The notes: generated by a model from the letters alone, not told the origin. 64,000 nt of DNA from Leptospira kemamanensis (GCF_004769665.1 NZ_RQGG01000009.1:1-64000), one strand, 5' to 3'. Positions 8,628-18,617 are shown, counted from the first letter of the stretch. Numbers and translations are program-made.

Positions 8628-9251
8628 TTAGAATATTTTTAGTTTTGGCAAACCCAAATTATATTTCACTGCGATCAATCGGATCGATACAACAAGACTT
8701 GCTGACAAAACTAAATTTAAGTTTGGTTCACATGCAAACTCGTTTAAAATTAAATATAAAACTGATCCCGCCAAACAAGCGGTAGCGTATATTTCTTTAC
8801 GGAAAATAAAAGGAACTTCATTCATAAGAGTATCTCGAATCACTCCACCAAAGATCGCCGAAATCATTCCGAGTAAGGCAGAAGCAAAAGCATTTACCCC
8901 ATGGTCTAATGCAATCCTTGTTCCGAGCACAGTATATATTCCAATTCCCAATGTATCAAATAATAAGAGTTCATTTCGAAGTTTGGTTAACACCTTCGGT
9001 AAAAAAATGACTAATAAAAACCCAACAAAGATTGCCCATAATATATTTTCATCTTTGACCCAGGAAACAGGGTAATTGCCAAGAGTGATGTCTCTTAAGG
9101 TTCCCCCGCCGATAGCTGTGATGAAACCCGTAAAAAAGACACTAAAGACATCATGGTGGTGTTCTTTGTGTTCTAAGGCAGCGATGGCTCCAGAAATGGT
9201 AAATACCATGATGCCAGCAAGGCCAATGTAGTAAGAAAAGCTAAATTCCAT
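8628..9251 (-). CDS. TRIC/UPF0126-family channel or small-solute transporter (YicG-like)
   Basis: This is a membrane protein with two UPF0126 repeats and about seven hydrophobic segments. Each repeat carries the family signature: GGGTLRD near 54 and GGVIRDTLMNEVPF near 138. Prokaryotic TRIC proteins are trimeric cation channels; the YicG branch has also been linked to glycine transport, and the substrate is not clear here. The frame is open upstream to 9368. I place the start at the ATG at 9251 because the upstream residues are charged, unlike the family, and overlap the start of the divergent gene at 9341. The resulting 207 residues match the usual length. Confidence 0.85.
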   Translation of the reverse strand: MEFSFSYYIGLAGIMVFTISGAIAALEHKEHHHDVFSVFFTGFITAIGGGTLRDITLGNYPVSWVKDENILWAIFVGFLLVIFLPKVLTKLRNELLLFDTLGIGIYTVLGTRIALDHGVNAFASALLGMISAIFGGVIRDTLMNEVPFIFRKEIYATACLAGSVLYLILNEFACEPNLNLVLSASLVVSIRLIAVKYNLGLPKLKIF

Positions 9252-9340
9252 TGATTTTTTCTGAATTTCTCCTTTTAGATGGAAAGAAACTGACAAGAAA
9301 GACCCTCTTCTCTTGTTATGATTAGTAGAGAGTCCCTTGT

Positions 9341-12300
9341 ATGTTAGCAAAGTTTTTAAGAATCGCAACTTTCTTTCTCATTTTGCTCGTGGAAGCTTGT
9401 ATCCCCAAAATTTCCAAAAGTTTCATGCAATCCGTTTCGGATTTTTTACAACTCCGTAGCCTCATCAGTACAGGACCGTTTCAAATTACAGTTCGAGTTT
9501 CAGGACTTGTGGGATCAGGACTTGTCCTGAGTTTAAATTCAGGAAGAGAAACCATCACGGCAAATGCTGATGGCAATTATCAATTTAGCACAACTTTTAC
9601 CACTGGCCAAGACTTTGCTCTCACCATCCAAACCCAACCCGTCTTGCCATCACAAACTTGTTCTGTGAGTGGGGGAACAGGTGTCGTTGGTTATGGCAAC
9701 ATTGCGACCATTATCGTTAATTGTGATCCACTTCGTTATACGTTAGGTGGAACAATTAGTGGACTTGATGGAATTGGATTCACTCTTACCAATTCTTATG
9801 ATGGTTCTACCTTGCCTGTTGCAGTAGCTTCAGGCACCTTTGCCTTTACCCAAACCTACGAAGCGGGCACTCCTTACAATGTCACTGTAGCCACGCAGCC
9901 AAACCACCCTGTTCAAGATTGTCTCATCTCCAATGGTTCCAATACATTTCCAGCGAACAATGTTACAACAATTTCCATCAATTGTACATCAACTGCCTTT
10001 CCCATTGAAATCACAGCCATCGGGATTTCTTCAGGCAGTTTGACACTGAGCAATAATGGAAGTGAAACGATTGTGATCTCATCAGATGGGTTACATCGTT
10101 TTCCTACCAATTTAGCTCCATCCAGTACCTACAATGTACAAATCGTTTCGGCGCCTGCAAACCACCAATGTGTGCTCAGCTCCAATTCTGGTACGATAGC
10201 TGGAACCGTTTCCATCCAAGCCAATTGTTTTAGTTTAAACTTTGATTTGACTACACCCCGCAATGGAGGAATTCTTTTGCCGAACGAATCTTTACGATTG
10301 GTTTTTACGGCAGAAATCAATGCAGGAAGTTGTTTAGGATCGGCTGGAAGTTTGACTGCTACCACTCTCGGTTTGCCAGTGCAATTTTCTGTGGCAACAA
10401 CAAACATCGCAAACGATACTTTGGTTGTAACTCCTGCTGCGACCGACTCTTGGCAGGCAGGGCATCGAAATTTAAATCTCATTTGTCTCACCAATTTGGG
10501 AGCTGTACCACTTGCTGCTTCCACATCTCTATTTTACCTCATCCCATCTGACATTCGTTATGTGGCAGATTCAGCGCCTGACGATTCCGGTGATGGAATG
10601 ACACCGGCCAATGCAAAACGAAATATCCAAGCTGCGATTGATAGTTTTGGTGGGTGCGGATCCAATGCTTGTGCAGTCCTAGTGACACAGGGATCTTATG
10701 ACCCTGCGTTCGCTGGAGGAAGGATCCAATTGGAATCGGGCATTTCTCTTTTTGGAAGTTACGATCCAGGATTTACCATCAGGCGACCTGATTTGAAAAC
10801 TTCAACCATTCTGATGGATATGGTCCCAGCGTACTGTGCAGGAAGCACAGATACCAATCCTTGTGTTTCCATCGCTGCGGATGCGACAGTGACAGCTCCA
10901 GTAGTGGTTTCCGGATTTACAATCCTATCAGGGGATTCTGCTCCCTATATGGCAGGTGTTTTTCTAGATGGGACAAACAATGTGCGTCTCATCGACAACT
11001 CGATCAATGCAGGAAAAGGAACAGAACGTTCTTATGGTGTGTTAGCGATCAATAGTAGCCCTTACCTTGTTCTCAATCAGATCAGCGGAGGGATTTGTGT
11101 GAGTGGTAGTTGCAATGCTATCGGAGTCTCTTTGACTTCCACTGCCATGATCAATCCTGTATTGATTGGAAATGTGATTACCGGTGGGGATACTTCGGGT
11201 ACAAGTGCTTTTTCAAAAGCATTTGATTATGCAGGAACGTCGGGAATGAACGTAACAAATATTCGTCAGAACGAATTCCGAGGGTTCGATTTACCAGTGA
11301 CAGGTATGTTAAACTGGAATATCGCCTTTGATGTTACAGGAACTGCCTCAACTGGAGTTTTGACTGGCAATTTATTTACGCAAGGAAATGCAAATCGATC
11401 CATTGGAATTCGTTTTCAAGCAGCGAATACGATCCAAATTGGAACAGCGACTGCTGGCAACGTGATCAATGGTAGCTCAAATTCAGCTACAGAGAATTCA
11501 GGGATTCGTTTGTTTTCCGGAACAGTCGTTAGAGGTAATGCAATTCGCATTGGCACAACTGCCAATACTTCCGCGATGCAAGCATATTCTTATGGCATTA
11601 TTGTATCAAACGGTGGGACAGCTACGATCGAATATAACTCGATTACAGGAGGAAATGCAAGTTCATCAGGTGTAACTGCTGGACTAATAGGCATTCACGC
11701 TTCGGCAATAAATGCCTCATCGTCAATTTCAAGAAATTATATTAGGATGGGTACTGCGACTGGATTTGCTTCCACTACTGTAACCGGAATTCATCTCCAA
11801 TCACCATTCGATCTCCTTGTTTCCAATAATTTGATCCAGAATGGAACGAGTAGCGTTTATGCTCGCGGAATTTATGTAAATGGAGCCTTTAATCCATTAC
11901 GAATCTATCATAATACGGTGAACAGTGGAATTTCAAGTGTATTAGGAAACGAATCAGTCATTTATATAGATTCTGGTAATAGTCACCGCATCGAAAACAA
12001 TATCTTATTACTCAATACCAATGCAGGGAATAATGTTTGCATTCGCAACCTAGGAGGAGCGCATACTTCCATTCGCTCGAATGTCTTCCATAATTGTAAT
12101 AATAAGGTTTTTCAAACTGCGTTGTACTTTTTAGACCTTTGTCCGGGTGGAGTTCCAGGTACTTTAGGTTGTCTCACACCATTAGGACTTGCTCCCAACT
12201 TTGGTGAAAATTTAAATCTCAATCCTAACTTAGTTTCAGCGTTTGGTGTAGTCGCATCGTATATTCCGACAGCGGCTACATCTTGTCAAATCACAAGGGC

Positions 12301-12409
12301 AACAAACAACATTTTGGCGGATAGTTTCAATGGAGTGGGGAATCGACCTGGTGGTGATGGTGCCGTATCCATTGGAGCCATTGAATACGACTTACCATGC
12401 ACACCATAG
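9341..12409 (+). CDS. Large surface lipoprotein: beta-sandwich repeats plus right-handed beta-helix
   Basis: The product is 1022 residues with a signal and lipobox LVEAC (Cys at about 20), so it is probably an outer-membrane lipoprotein. Residues about 48-300 hold three diverged repeats of about 80 residues. Each has a GLxGxGLxLxxxxG start, a TQP or similar turn and a Cys pair ending in xVNC, INC or ANC. After an Ig-like stretch (about 300-400), YVADSAPDDSGDGMTPANA opens a DUF1565-like region. Residues about 480-960 are Asn/Ser/Gly-rich with repeated N-x-I and G-N-x-I turns typical of a parallel beta-helix. Such helices often bind or cleave polysaccharide, but I see no catalytic signature. 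It is transcribed alone. Confidence 0.85.
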   Translation: MLAKFLRIATFFLILLVEACIPKISKSFMQSVSDFLQLRSLISTGPFQITVRVSGLVGSGLVLSLNSGRETITANADGNYQFSTTFTTGQDFALTIQTQPVLPSQTCSVSGGTGVVGYGNIATIIVNCDPLRYTLGGTISGLDGIGFTLTNSYDGSTLPVAVASGTFAFTQTYEAGTPYNVTVATQPNHPVQDCLISNGSNTFPANNVTTISINCTSTAFPIEITAIGISSGSLTLSNNGSETIVISSDGLHRFPTNLAPSSTYNVQIVSAPANHQCVLSSNSGTIAGTVSIQANCFSLNFDLTTPRNGGILLPNESLRLVFTAEINAGSCLGSAGSLTATTLGLPVQFSVATTNIANDTLVVTPAATDSWQAGHRNLNLICLTNLGAVPLAASTSLFYLIPSDIRYVADSAPDDSGDGMTPANAKRNIQAAIDSFGGCGSNACAVLVTQGSYDPAFAGGRIQLESGISLFGSYDPGFTIRRPDLKTSTILMDMVPAYCAGSTDTNPCVSIAADATVTAPVVVSGFTILSGDSAPYMAGVFLDGTNNVRLIDNSINAGKGTERSYGVLAINSSPYLVLNQISGGICVSGSCNAIGVSLTSTAMINPVLIGNVITGGDTSGTSAFSKAFDYAGTSGMNVTNIRQNEFRGFDLPVTGMLNWNIAFDVTGTASTGVLTGNLFTQGNANRSIGIRFQAANTIQIGTATAGNVINGSSNSATENSGIRLFSGTVVRGNAIRIGTTANTSAMQAYSYGIIVSNGGTATIEYNSITGGNASSSGVTAGLIGIHASAINASSSISRNYIRMGTATGFASTTVTGIHLQSPFDLLVSNNLIQNGTSSVYARGIYVNGAFNPLRIYHNTVNSGISSVLGNESVIYIDSGNSHRIENNILLLNTNAGNNVCIRNLGGAHTSIRSNVFHNCNNKVFQTALYFLDLCPGGVPGTLGCLTPLGLAPNFGENLNLNPNLVSAFGVVASYIPTAATSCQITRATNNILADSFNGVGNRPGGDGAVSIGAIEYDLPCTP

Positions 12410-12443
12410 TGCCATAAATTAGAATCGTTAGAAAATCGATCTC

Positions 12444-13484
12444 CTAAGGCAAAACATAAATCCCAATTCGATCATTGTACAAACTACCTATGTACAATTG
12501 GCGTTTTTTCTCGATGACACTGGTGATATCTTTTAAATGTTCCCCTGTTGGGTCTTGGACAGTCATTAATACTTTTCCATTCCCATCCATTTTGAGAGCG
12601 TAACCGTATGGTTGTGCTTTTGGCCACATAAACTTTGGCAAAAAGTAAATCATCTTTTTCACAACGGTTGATGGATGCATACTGTCCATTCGATCGTTTC
12701 TCACGGTGAATAAAGCCACCCAGAATTCACCATTTTCATTCCGAGTGATATTGTCAGGGAATCCAGGTAAATTTTCGATAACAACTTCAGAAGTTCCTTT
12801 TTTGGGACCTTTTAACCAAAGTTTTGTGATCCGGTAACGATAGGTTTCATTGACCAAAAGGAAATCTTCGTTTTTGGAAAGTGCAATTCCATTGGCAAAA
12901 TATAAATTATCTAGTAATAATTGTGTTTCTTTTGTTTTAGGATCGTATACAAACACTCGACCATAAGGCCTTGCTTCTAATAAATCATAGAGATATTCTT
13001 TTTGTTCATAGATCGAGGCATCAGAGAAATAGATTTTGCCATCTTGTGCAATGTCTAAATCATCTGTGAATTGAAAAGGAACCCCTTTATATTCGGAAAC
13101 TAAGGTTGTGATCTTTCCTGTTTTATCCATGGAAAGAAGTCCTTTGTAAGCATCGGCGATGATTAAGTTCCCCGCTTTGTCAAACTGGACTCCGAGAGGT
13201 CTACCTGAAGTTTTGGCAATGGCTTTGATTTCTCCTTTGAGAGTGATGCGGATGATCCGTCCGTCTTTGTCTCCCCCATAGATATTGCCATCACTGTCAA
13301 CATCTAGAGATTCAAGTCCTTTGACTTTGCCTATTGCAAGTAATATTGCTTTTTGTAATTCTGTGTTTGGTTCGTAAATCCCGACTGGCTCTGGTTTGAT
13401 GGGTGGTTCGTAAGCGACAGGCGAAAAGGTACGACAGGAAGTTAGACTTACAAAAATAGTAAGTATCAGTGTGAAATATTTCAT
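12444..13484 (-). CDS. SMP-30/strictosidine-synthase-like beta-propeller lipoprotein
   Basis: The fold is a six-bladed propeller related to gluconolactonase/SMP-30 and strictosidine synthase (APMAP-like). Repeated blades such as LDVDSDGNIYGGDKDGRI, VQFDKAGNLIIAD and LDIAQDGKIYFSD support this. The strictosidine-synthase-type segment YGRVFVYDPKTKETQ with the following FANGIALS is clear. The real start is the ATG at 13484, which gives a signal and lipobox LTSC (Cys at about 17); the frame continues 15 codons upstream without a signal-like sequence. It overlaps the acyltransferase gene by ATGA and is the last gene of a twelve-gene run. A lactonase or esterase role is possible but unproven. Confidence 0.85.
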   Translation of the reverse strand: MKYFTLILTIFVSLTSCRTFSPVAYEPPIKPEPVGIYEPNTELQKAILLAIGKVKGLESLDVDSDGNIYGGDKDGRIIRITLKGEIKAIAKTSGRPLGVQFDKAGNLIIADAYKGLLSMDKTGKITTLVSEYKGVPFQFTDDLDIAQDGKIYFSDASIYEQKEYLYDLLEARPYGRVFVYDPKTKETQLLLDNLYFANGIALSKNEDFLLVNETYRYRITKLWLKGPKKGTSEVVIENLPGFPDNITRNENGEFWVALFTVRNDRMDSMHPSTVVKKMIYFLPKFMWPKAQPYGYALKMDGNGKVLMTVQDPTGEHLKDITSVIEKKRQLYIGSLYNDRIGIYVLP

Positions 13485-14359
13485 TTGGATGCCATCTCCT
13501 TTTCGATCAGCGCGTCTTTCATAACCCAACGTTCATCCACCCATCGTTTCATCTTTTTTGACATGGGAGCAAACTGTTCATTTTCTTCGATAGGAACCTG
13601 GTCTCTTGGGATCACATCTACAAAAACTTTGAGTTTGCGTATCTTACCAGACATCAAATCTAAGAAACTTGGATTTTCTGTAGGATAAACAATCGTTAAA
13701 TCAATAAAAGCATCAAGCGAATTTCGTAGCGAAGTGGATACGACCGAGATCCCACCACTATGAGGGCGAAGCAAATGTTGGTATGGATTTTTTTTCAGTA
13801 ATTTTTTCATTCGTTCCGGAGTCCGTCTATGACCTTCCAAAAAGTTCAAAATGGAGAATGGCATTCCATTGAATTTTTCACAGACCTTTTTGACATTCTC
13901 CAAATCTTTTGTGGCAAGTTCTGGATTTTTTTTGAGTTGTTCTCGGCTACTTCGTTTCACAAAAGGAAAATCCAAAGCAAGCCATGCATGACCAAGGGCA
14001 GGAACATACTTTAAAGAATCTTTGATAAAAAATCGAATCAGAGGAATTTTCCGATTCAAAACGGATTGGATGATATAAATATCTGACCATGATTGGTGGT
14101 TACAAATAATCATATAACTGCCGTCATGTTTCAAATCTTTAAATTTTTCACCAATGACCTCAAATTGGACTCCATACAAAAATCGTGAAATTCGATAATT
14201 ATTTTCAATCCATGTTTCTCCCACTTTCACTAACAAACGATCCCCCAAACGGCGAACAGAACCAGTGGTCAAAAGTTTCCATATATAAAGTGGATACATG
14301 GTTGGAATGATCCAAACCAAATTCAAAAGAAATAAAATATATGCGATGATTAAACCCAA
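13481..14359 (-). CDS. PlsC-type lysophospholipid acyltransferase (YihG-like)
   Basis: This is a membrane acyltransferase that would transfer an acyl chain to a lysophospholipid such as 1-acyl-glycerol-3-phosphate. Residues 4-30 are hydrophobic. The catalytic HX4D motif is NHQSWSD (His88, Asp93), and the substrate-binding block is NFLEGHRRTPERM, the long YihG/LCLAT form of FxEGTR. The start is TTG at 14359, supported by an AGGAG ribosome site six bases upstream that overlaps the end of the preceding gene. It lies one base after that gene's stop and overlaps the next by four. Its place among signalling genes suggests control of lipid composition or a special acyl product. Confidence 0.88.
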   Translation of the reverse strand: MGLIIAYILFLLNLVWIIPTMYPLYIWKLLTTGSVRRLGDRLLVKVGETWIENNYRISRFLYGVQFEVIGEKFKDLKHDGSYMIICNHQSWSDIYIIQSVLNRKIPLIRFFIKDSLKYVPALGHAWLALDFPFVKRSSREQLKKNPELATKDLENVKKVCEKFNGMPFSILNFLEGHRRTPERMKKLLKKNPYQHLLRPHSGGISVVSTSLRNSLDAFIDLTIVYPTENPSFLDLMSGKIRKLKVFVDVIPRDQVPIEENEQFAPMSKKMKRWVDERWVMKDALIEKEMASK

Positions 14360-14360
14360 G

Positions 14361-15605
14361 TTAAACTCCTAATTCATACGAAGTGCCAATACCCAAAATG
14401 GTAACATCATCCATCATTGGGGTTTGCCCCCGAAAAGAGTGAAATTGTTCCATAAGATAGTGAACGGTATCAGATAAACTTAATCCTAAACTCCTAGCAG
14501 AGTGAAAACTGGAAAGCAATTTGGTTTCACCAAGTAAAATTCCATCTTGATTTTCTTGTTCTAGATACCCATCGGAGATCATAAACAGTCGATCCCCAAG
14601 ACCAAATGGCAAGTTTGTATCGATATACTCGACGTCTTTTTCCAATCCTAACATGAGGCCAGACTCATTCAGCGGCAAAATATCGGAATTGTTCAGTATA
14701 TATGGTTCATTATGGCCTGCGGAGGAATACACAAGTTGGTTCTCTTCCATTTTTAGATCGACAACGACAGCCGTAAATTGATTGGATTTTTTCCCATACC
14801 GATTGATGAAAATTTGATTTAATGCATACAATACATCGGATGGATTTGGGGCATTGTGTTTGATATGATCATACTCGGCTTTGATGGCCATGGTGATGAG
14901 AGCTGCTTGCACACCGTGACCAATGGCATCTGCTAAAAAAAGACGGATTTTTGATTTCTCCAAACGAATCACATCAAAGATATCACCACCCACTTCTGCC
15001 ATAGGTTCAAACGTAGAAGCAAAATCCAAGTGTGCGATGTGTTTTAAACCCAGTGGCAAAATATTCCTTTGGATTGTTTTTGCTGTTTCTAAATCTTCTT
15101 GGATGATTTTTAAGGATTGTGTGAGTTTTGCAGTTCGTTCCTTTACCATCATTTCCAATGTTTCATTTTGCAAACGTAACTCTTTGTTTTTTTGAATTAA
15201 AACTTGGTTTTCCCTTTGTTCTGCATTCCTTACACGTGCCGTTAACAACTTTAAAAGGGTTAACGTCATATCGGGATTTGTTTGGATCAAACGATGAAAA
15301 TCTTCTCGAGTGAGTTTAAACAGAATGGATTTTTCTTTCGTTGTGATGTTTACAGTTCTTGGAGCGGAATCGATGAGCGAAATTTCACCAAAATAATCCC
15401 CAACATGTAGATCACCGATGACTAAAATCTCTTGTTTGGATTCATCCAGGTATTTCCAAACTTCAACACTTCCTGATTCAATAAAGTAAAATGAATCACC
15501 TAACGTATATTGTTCAATGATGAGTGTATCAGAAGGGAACTCAACTTTCTTCATTTCCTTTTTCAGGAAACTTAAATCTAAAGTTGGTTTGCCATCTGAA
15601 CTCAT
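14361..15605 (-). CDS. Cyclic-nucleotide-binding SpoIIE/PP2C phosphatase
   Basis: This is a predicted Ser/Thr phosphatase whose activity may respond to cAMP or cGMP. Residues about 15-125 are a cNMP-binding domain with the GDYFGEISLIDSAPRTVNI phosphate-binding cassette. Residues about 130-190 are a coiled coil. Residues about 195-410 are a SpoIIE domain with metal-binding acidic residues in GGDIFD, LADAIGHG, ISDGYLEQ and DDVTILGI. Such proteins commonly dephosphorylate STAS anti-sigma antagonists; a STAS protein is at 47272 but is not adjacent. It lies 11 bases after the cupin gene and one base before the acyltransferase gene. Confidence 0.92.
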   Translation of the reverse strand: MSSDGKPTLDLSFLKKEMKKVEFPSDTLIIEQYTLGDSFYFIESGSVEVWKYLDESKQEILVIGDLHVGDYFGEISLIDSAPRTVNITTKEKSILFKLTREDFHRLIQTNPDMTLTLLKLLTARVRNAEQRENQVLIQKNKELRLQNETLEMMVKERTAKLTQSLKIIQEDLETAKTIQRNILPLGLKHIAHLDFASTFEPMAEVGGDIFDVIRLEKSKIRLFLADAIGHGVQAALITMAIKAEYDHIKHNAPNPSDVLYALNQIFINRYGKKSNQFTAVVVDLKMEENQLVYSSAGHNEPYILNNSDILPLNESGLMLGLEKDVEYIDTNLPFGLGDRLFMISDGYLEQENQDGILLGETKLLSSFHSARSLGLSLSDTVHYLMEQFHSFRGQTPMMDDVTILGIGTSYELGV

Positions 15606-15616
15606 AAAATTAGATT

Positions 15617-15979
15617 TTACTCTTCTTCACGATTGACTGCATCAATGGTAAACGCAGGTTTGCAAACAGACCAATATTCTGCATCTTCCTGAAATGGATT
15701 GGAATACCTTACCCGAGTCCCTTTTTGAATCAAAATGGATTCTCCAGCGGAAAGGACTAAAGTTTCTCCATCTACTTCAATTTGTTTTTTGCCACGTACC
15801 ATCAGTGTCCACTCATCAAAGTTAGGTGTTTGAAATGGTTCTCCCCAACCTGGTGGTGCCACCATATGTGCAATCGAGATATCTTTTGTGCCATTGGAAG
15901 GAATACCAAAATGTTCTTCTATGGTTTTGTTTCCTGGAACTGGAATGATCGTAGGATTTTTTTGGTGAATGTAACCCAT
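15617..15979 (-). CDS. Small cupin-domain protein
   Basis: This is a single-domain cupin of 120 residues. The first cupin box is reduced: the PFQTPNFDEWTLMVRGK stretch lacks the usual HxH pair, although an upstream His is in AHMVAPPGWGEP. The second box is near GESILIQKGTRVRYSNP and lacks the usual His. Metal binding is therefore doubtful and a sensory or sugar-binding role is possible. I start it at the ATG at 15979 with an AGGTG site seven bases upstream; the frame also opens at a GTG at 15988. It is one base from the stop of the SDR gene, so translation is probably coupled. Confidence 0.78.
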   Translation of the reverse strand: MGYIHQKNPTIIPVPGNKTIEEHFGIPSNGTKDISIAHMVAPPGWGEPFQTPNFDEWTLMVRGKKQIEVDGETLVLSAGESILIQKGTRVRYSNPFQEDAEYWSVCKPAFTIDAVNREEE

Positions 15980-15980
15980 T

Positions 15981-16838
15981 TTAGGCACCTGGGAACTTTA
16001 GAGAAAACTTGTGTTTGAGTAAATCTTCTGTATAAGTCCATAAATTTCTTCGAGCCGTTTTATCATAAGAAACAGGTGAGCTTTTTCGCTCTTTTTGTTT
16101 CACAAAATACTTACCCGATACGGAAGAAAGGTTTGGTTCTGTAGCCAGATAAATCGAAGTTTCAGCACCTTTGTCTTCTGAAATGGCAAAAATATTTTGT
16201 GCAAAGGTTAGAAGAAGTTTTGCAAGTCCTTCGTTGTTTTGGCCAAACTTTGTTTTCACAAAACCTGGATGTAAACAATTCACCGTAATCTTGGTTTGGT
16301 TTAGTCTTTCTGCCAGTTCATAACTAAAATAAATATTCATTAACTTGGATCGTTGGTATTGTTTCCAACCTGAGTATTGGTTTTCCGCCATAAGATCTTT
16401 AAAATCTAATTCCACACCTTCATGTGCACGCGAAGCAACATTGATAATCCGTCCTTGGTTCGCCGCTTTTAAGGAAGGTAATAGTCCAAGTGCCAAGATA
16501 AAATAATTCAAATGGTTTAAAGCAAAAGTAGACTCTAATCCTTCAGAAGTGACCGTACGTTTGTCAAAATAAGCCCCTGCATTATTCAAAAGAACATCAA
16601 TTTTGGGATGATTGTTTCGAATCGTTTCTGCGAGGGCAAATGTTTCTTTCACAAGAGATAGGTCTGCTACATAAGAGTGAACTGTTGCCCCTTGTGCTTG
16701 CAAACTATATACGAGAGCTGCCAGTTTATCTCGGTTTCTACCAACAAGAATCAATTCTTGTTTTGTTTTGGCAAAGGAATGGGCACAAACTCTTCCAATA
16801 CCATCTGTTGCCCCTGTCACTAAAATGATTTGGCTCAT
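15981..16838 (-). CDS. Short-chain dehydrogenase/reductase (retinol-dehydrogenase-like)
   Basis: This is an NAD(P)-dependent oxidoreductase with a Rossmann fold. It shows VTGATDGIGRVCAHSF (TGxxxGIG) at the N-terminus, LLNNAGAYF, the catalytic Ser in INVASRAHEG and the YxxxK motif in YQRSKLMN. The 285-residue length and the long C-terminal extension fit the RDH/WWOX-like group that acts on retinal, aldehydes or lipid carbonyls. It overlaps the upstream histidine kinase gene by ATGA. It is the second SDR of this cluster and is clearly different from the FabG-like one at 25329. Confidence 0.9.
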   Translation of the reverse strand: MSQIILVTGATDGIGRVCAHSFAKTKQELILVGRNRDKLAALVYSLQAQGATVHSYVADLSLVKETFALAETIRNNHPKIDVLLNNAGAYFDKRTVTSEGLESTFALNHLNYFILALGLLPSLKAANQGRIINVASRAHEGVELDFKDLMAENQYSGWKQYQRSKLMNIYFSYELAERLNQTKITVNCLHPGFVKTKFGQNNEGLAKLLLTFAQNIFAISEDKGAETSIYLATEPNLSSVSGKYFVKQKERKSSPVSYDKTARRNLWTYTEDLLKHKFSLKFPGA

Positions 16839-18616
16839 AGGAATTCTTCCTCTTTTTGTTTTTTTGGTATACTAAATTGAAAAAAAGAACCGTTAACTCC
16901 ATCACTATCCCCTGTTAACGTCCCTCCATTGACTAAGACAAATTCAGAACATAATAAAAGTCCAATCCCATTCCCAGTTTCACCTTGAGTTCCAATGGAT
17001 TTAATGACTTCTCCTGCTTTAAAGAGTTTGTCTATCGTCGATTTCGACATTCCCACTCCGAAGTCCTTCACGGATACTAACCAATGGTTTCCTGTATCAA
17101 TTGCATGGATTTCAATTTTACTATTTTGATGACTAAATTTAAGTGCATTTGAAATCAAATTCCGAATGACTGTGATGATCATTCGGTTATCACAATAGAC
17201 CATTGCATGATTTGGGATGTTCAATTCAAAACGAATGCCTTTATTTTTTGCACTCAAAGAAAACAATTCTATACATTCTAAAACAATGGCATCTAAACGA
17301 TGATAGTTTGGTCGAAACTCTTCTTGGCCAGCTTGTAATTTAGACCATTCTAATAAGTTTTCCAATAAAGAAAAAACAGATTCCGTTGCATCCACGAGTG
17401 ACTGAGTCATCCCAGATAGAGCATCTTCTTTTTTTTTCATATCCTCGTTTAAAACTTTGAGTAACATTTTGATCCCAGCAAGTGGGCCACGTAAATCGTG
17501 GGAAATGATCGATAAAAACCTATCTTTCGTTGCGTTAGCAATTAAAAGTTCTCGGTTCACATTCGCCATTTGTTTTTCTAATTTTCTTTGTTCGGTATTA
17601 TCTCGAAATACCATCACCATTCCAATTTTCTTTCGATTGGCATCTCGCACTTGTTTTGCGGTAACTTCCCAATACTTCTCGTTTTTTTCCCAAATCCACT
17701 TGGTAATTGTTCTTTTCTCTGATAACAAATCTAATTTTGTGATCAGCTCCGGTGTATTTTGGAAAAAGATTGGATGTGGCAAAAGAACTGGATTTTTGTC
17801 TTTGATTGAAAATAGAGTTTCCGCACTGCTATTCCAGTCCACAACACGGTGATTAAAATCTAAAATCACAACAGCTTCATCTAATTCGTCTACGATTTCA
17901 CCCCTAACAAGTGGAATCAAATCAAACATTCTATAGTATCCGATGGCAAAGAAAATCAAAATGACTTGCATCGTACTCATAACGGCGGTTATGTTCATTC
18001 CAGGTAGAGGTCTGATTCCAATTTTATGGAGGATGGCAGTGATCCAAATGAAGAGATAAGAAATTAGGATTAATAAATAACGGTTTCTTTCCGTTGCATT
18101 TGAAGTAATGATACCCCGAAACAATAAAAATGCGACAAAGATAGACCAAAAAAATGAAATAAAGTAGGATACAATGAATCCTCCAATATTCGTTTCTTGA
18201 ATCCATTGCACTCTACCATCAATGTTGATTAAGTAAGTATCAAGTGTTAAAGTTTTGAAAATTGGATCCAAAACACAAACGGCCAATGTTAACAGTGGTT
18301 GGATTGATAATAGTACCCAAAATCGTTTGGTTAGCAAATGTCTATTGTTTGTGAATTCGATGGAAACAAGAACCATTCCCATGTTTGAAATAGCAACACC
18401 CATGTATAACAAACTAATGAAGGTTCGATGTAGAGTTGTACTGATATAGAGGAAATCAATTGCATAGAATCCGGTCCAAAGCATGGAACCAAACACTAAA
18501 ATCAATAAATATTTAACTAAATTGAGGCGGAAGGATTTGAGAACAAATAGCCCCAATCCAAGATTGAAGCTAAATGCGAGAAGTAAAAGTATGCTATATG
18601 GATGGTATTGCCACAA
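16835..18616 (-). CDS. Hybrid-less sensor histidine kinase with 7TM-type N-terminus and PAS domain
   Basis: This is a membrane histidine kinase of 593 residues. Residues about 5-230 contain seven or so hydrophobic segments like the histidine-kinase N-terminal 7TM region. A PAS domain follows (about 235-355; DEAVVILDFNHRVVDWNSSAE). The HisKA phosphoacceptor lies in ISHDLRGPLAGIKMLL near His 370. HATPase boxes are present: N-box VIRNLISNALKFS and G-boxes VKDFGVGM and GNGIGLLLC. No receiver domain or cognate response regulator is next to it. The start appears to be TTG at 18616, one base after the bactofilin stop, with only a weak ribosome site, so the exact N-terminus is uncertain. Confidence 0.9.
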   Translation of the reverse strand: MWQYHPYSILLLLAFSFNLGLGLFVLKSFRLNLVKYLLILVFGSMLWTGFYAIDFLYISTTLHRTFISLLYMGVAISNMGMVLVSIEFTNNRHLLTKRFWVLLSIQPLLTLAVCVLDPIFKTLTLDTYLINIDGRVQWIQETNIGGFIVSYFISFFWSIFVAFLLFRGIITSNATERNRYLLILISYLFIWITAILHKIGIRPLPGMNITAVMSTMQVILIFFAIGYYRMFDLIPLVRGEIVDELDEAVVILDFNHRVVDWNSSAETLFSIKDKNPVLLPHPIFFQNTPELITKLDLLSEKRTITKWIWEKNEKYWEVTAKQVRDANRKKIGMVMVFRDNTEQRKLEKQMANVNRELLIANATKDRFLSIISHDLRGPLAGIKMLLKVLNEDMKKKEDALSGMTQSLVDATESVFSLLENLLEWSKLQAGQEEFRPNYHRLDAIVLECIELFSLSAKNKGIRFELNIPNHAMVYCDNRMIITVIRNLISNALKFSHQNSKIEIHAIDTGNHWLVSVKDFGVGMSKSTIDKLFKAGEVIKSIGTQGETGNGIGLLLCSEFVLVNGGTLTGDSDGVNGSFFQFSIPKKQKEEEFL

Positions 18617-18617
18617 A

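Noticed and set aside
9252..9368. Longer start for the TRIC-family protein
   Set aside because: The added residues are charged, are not found in the family, and overlap the divergent lipoprotein start.
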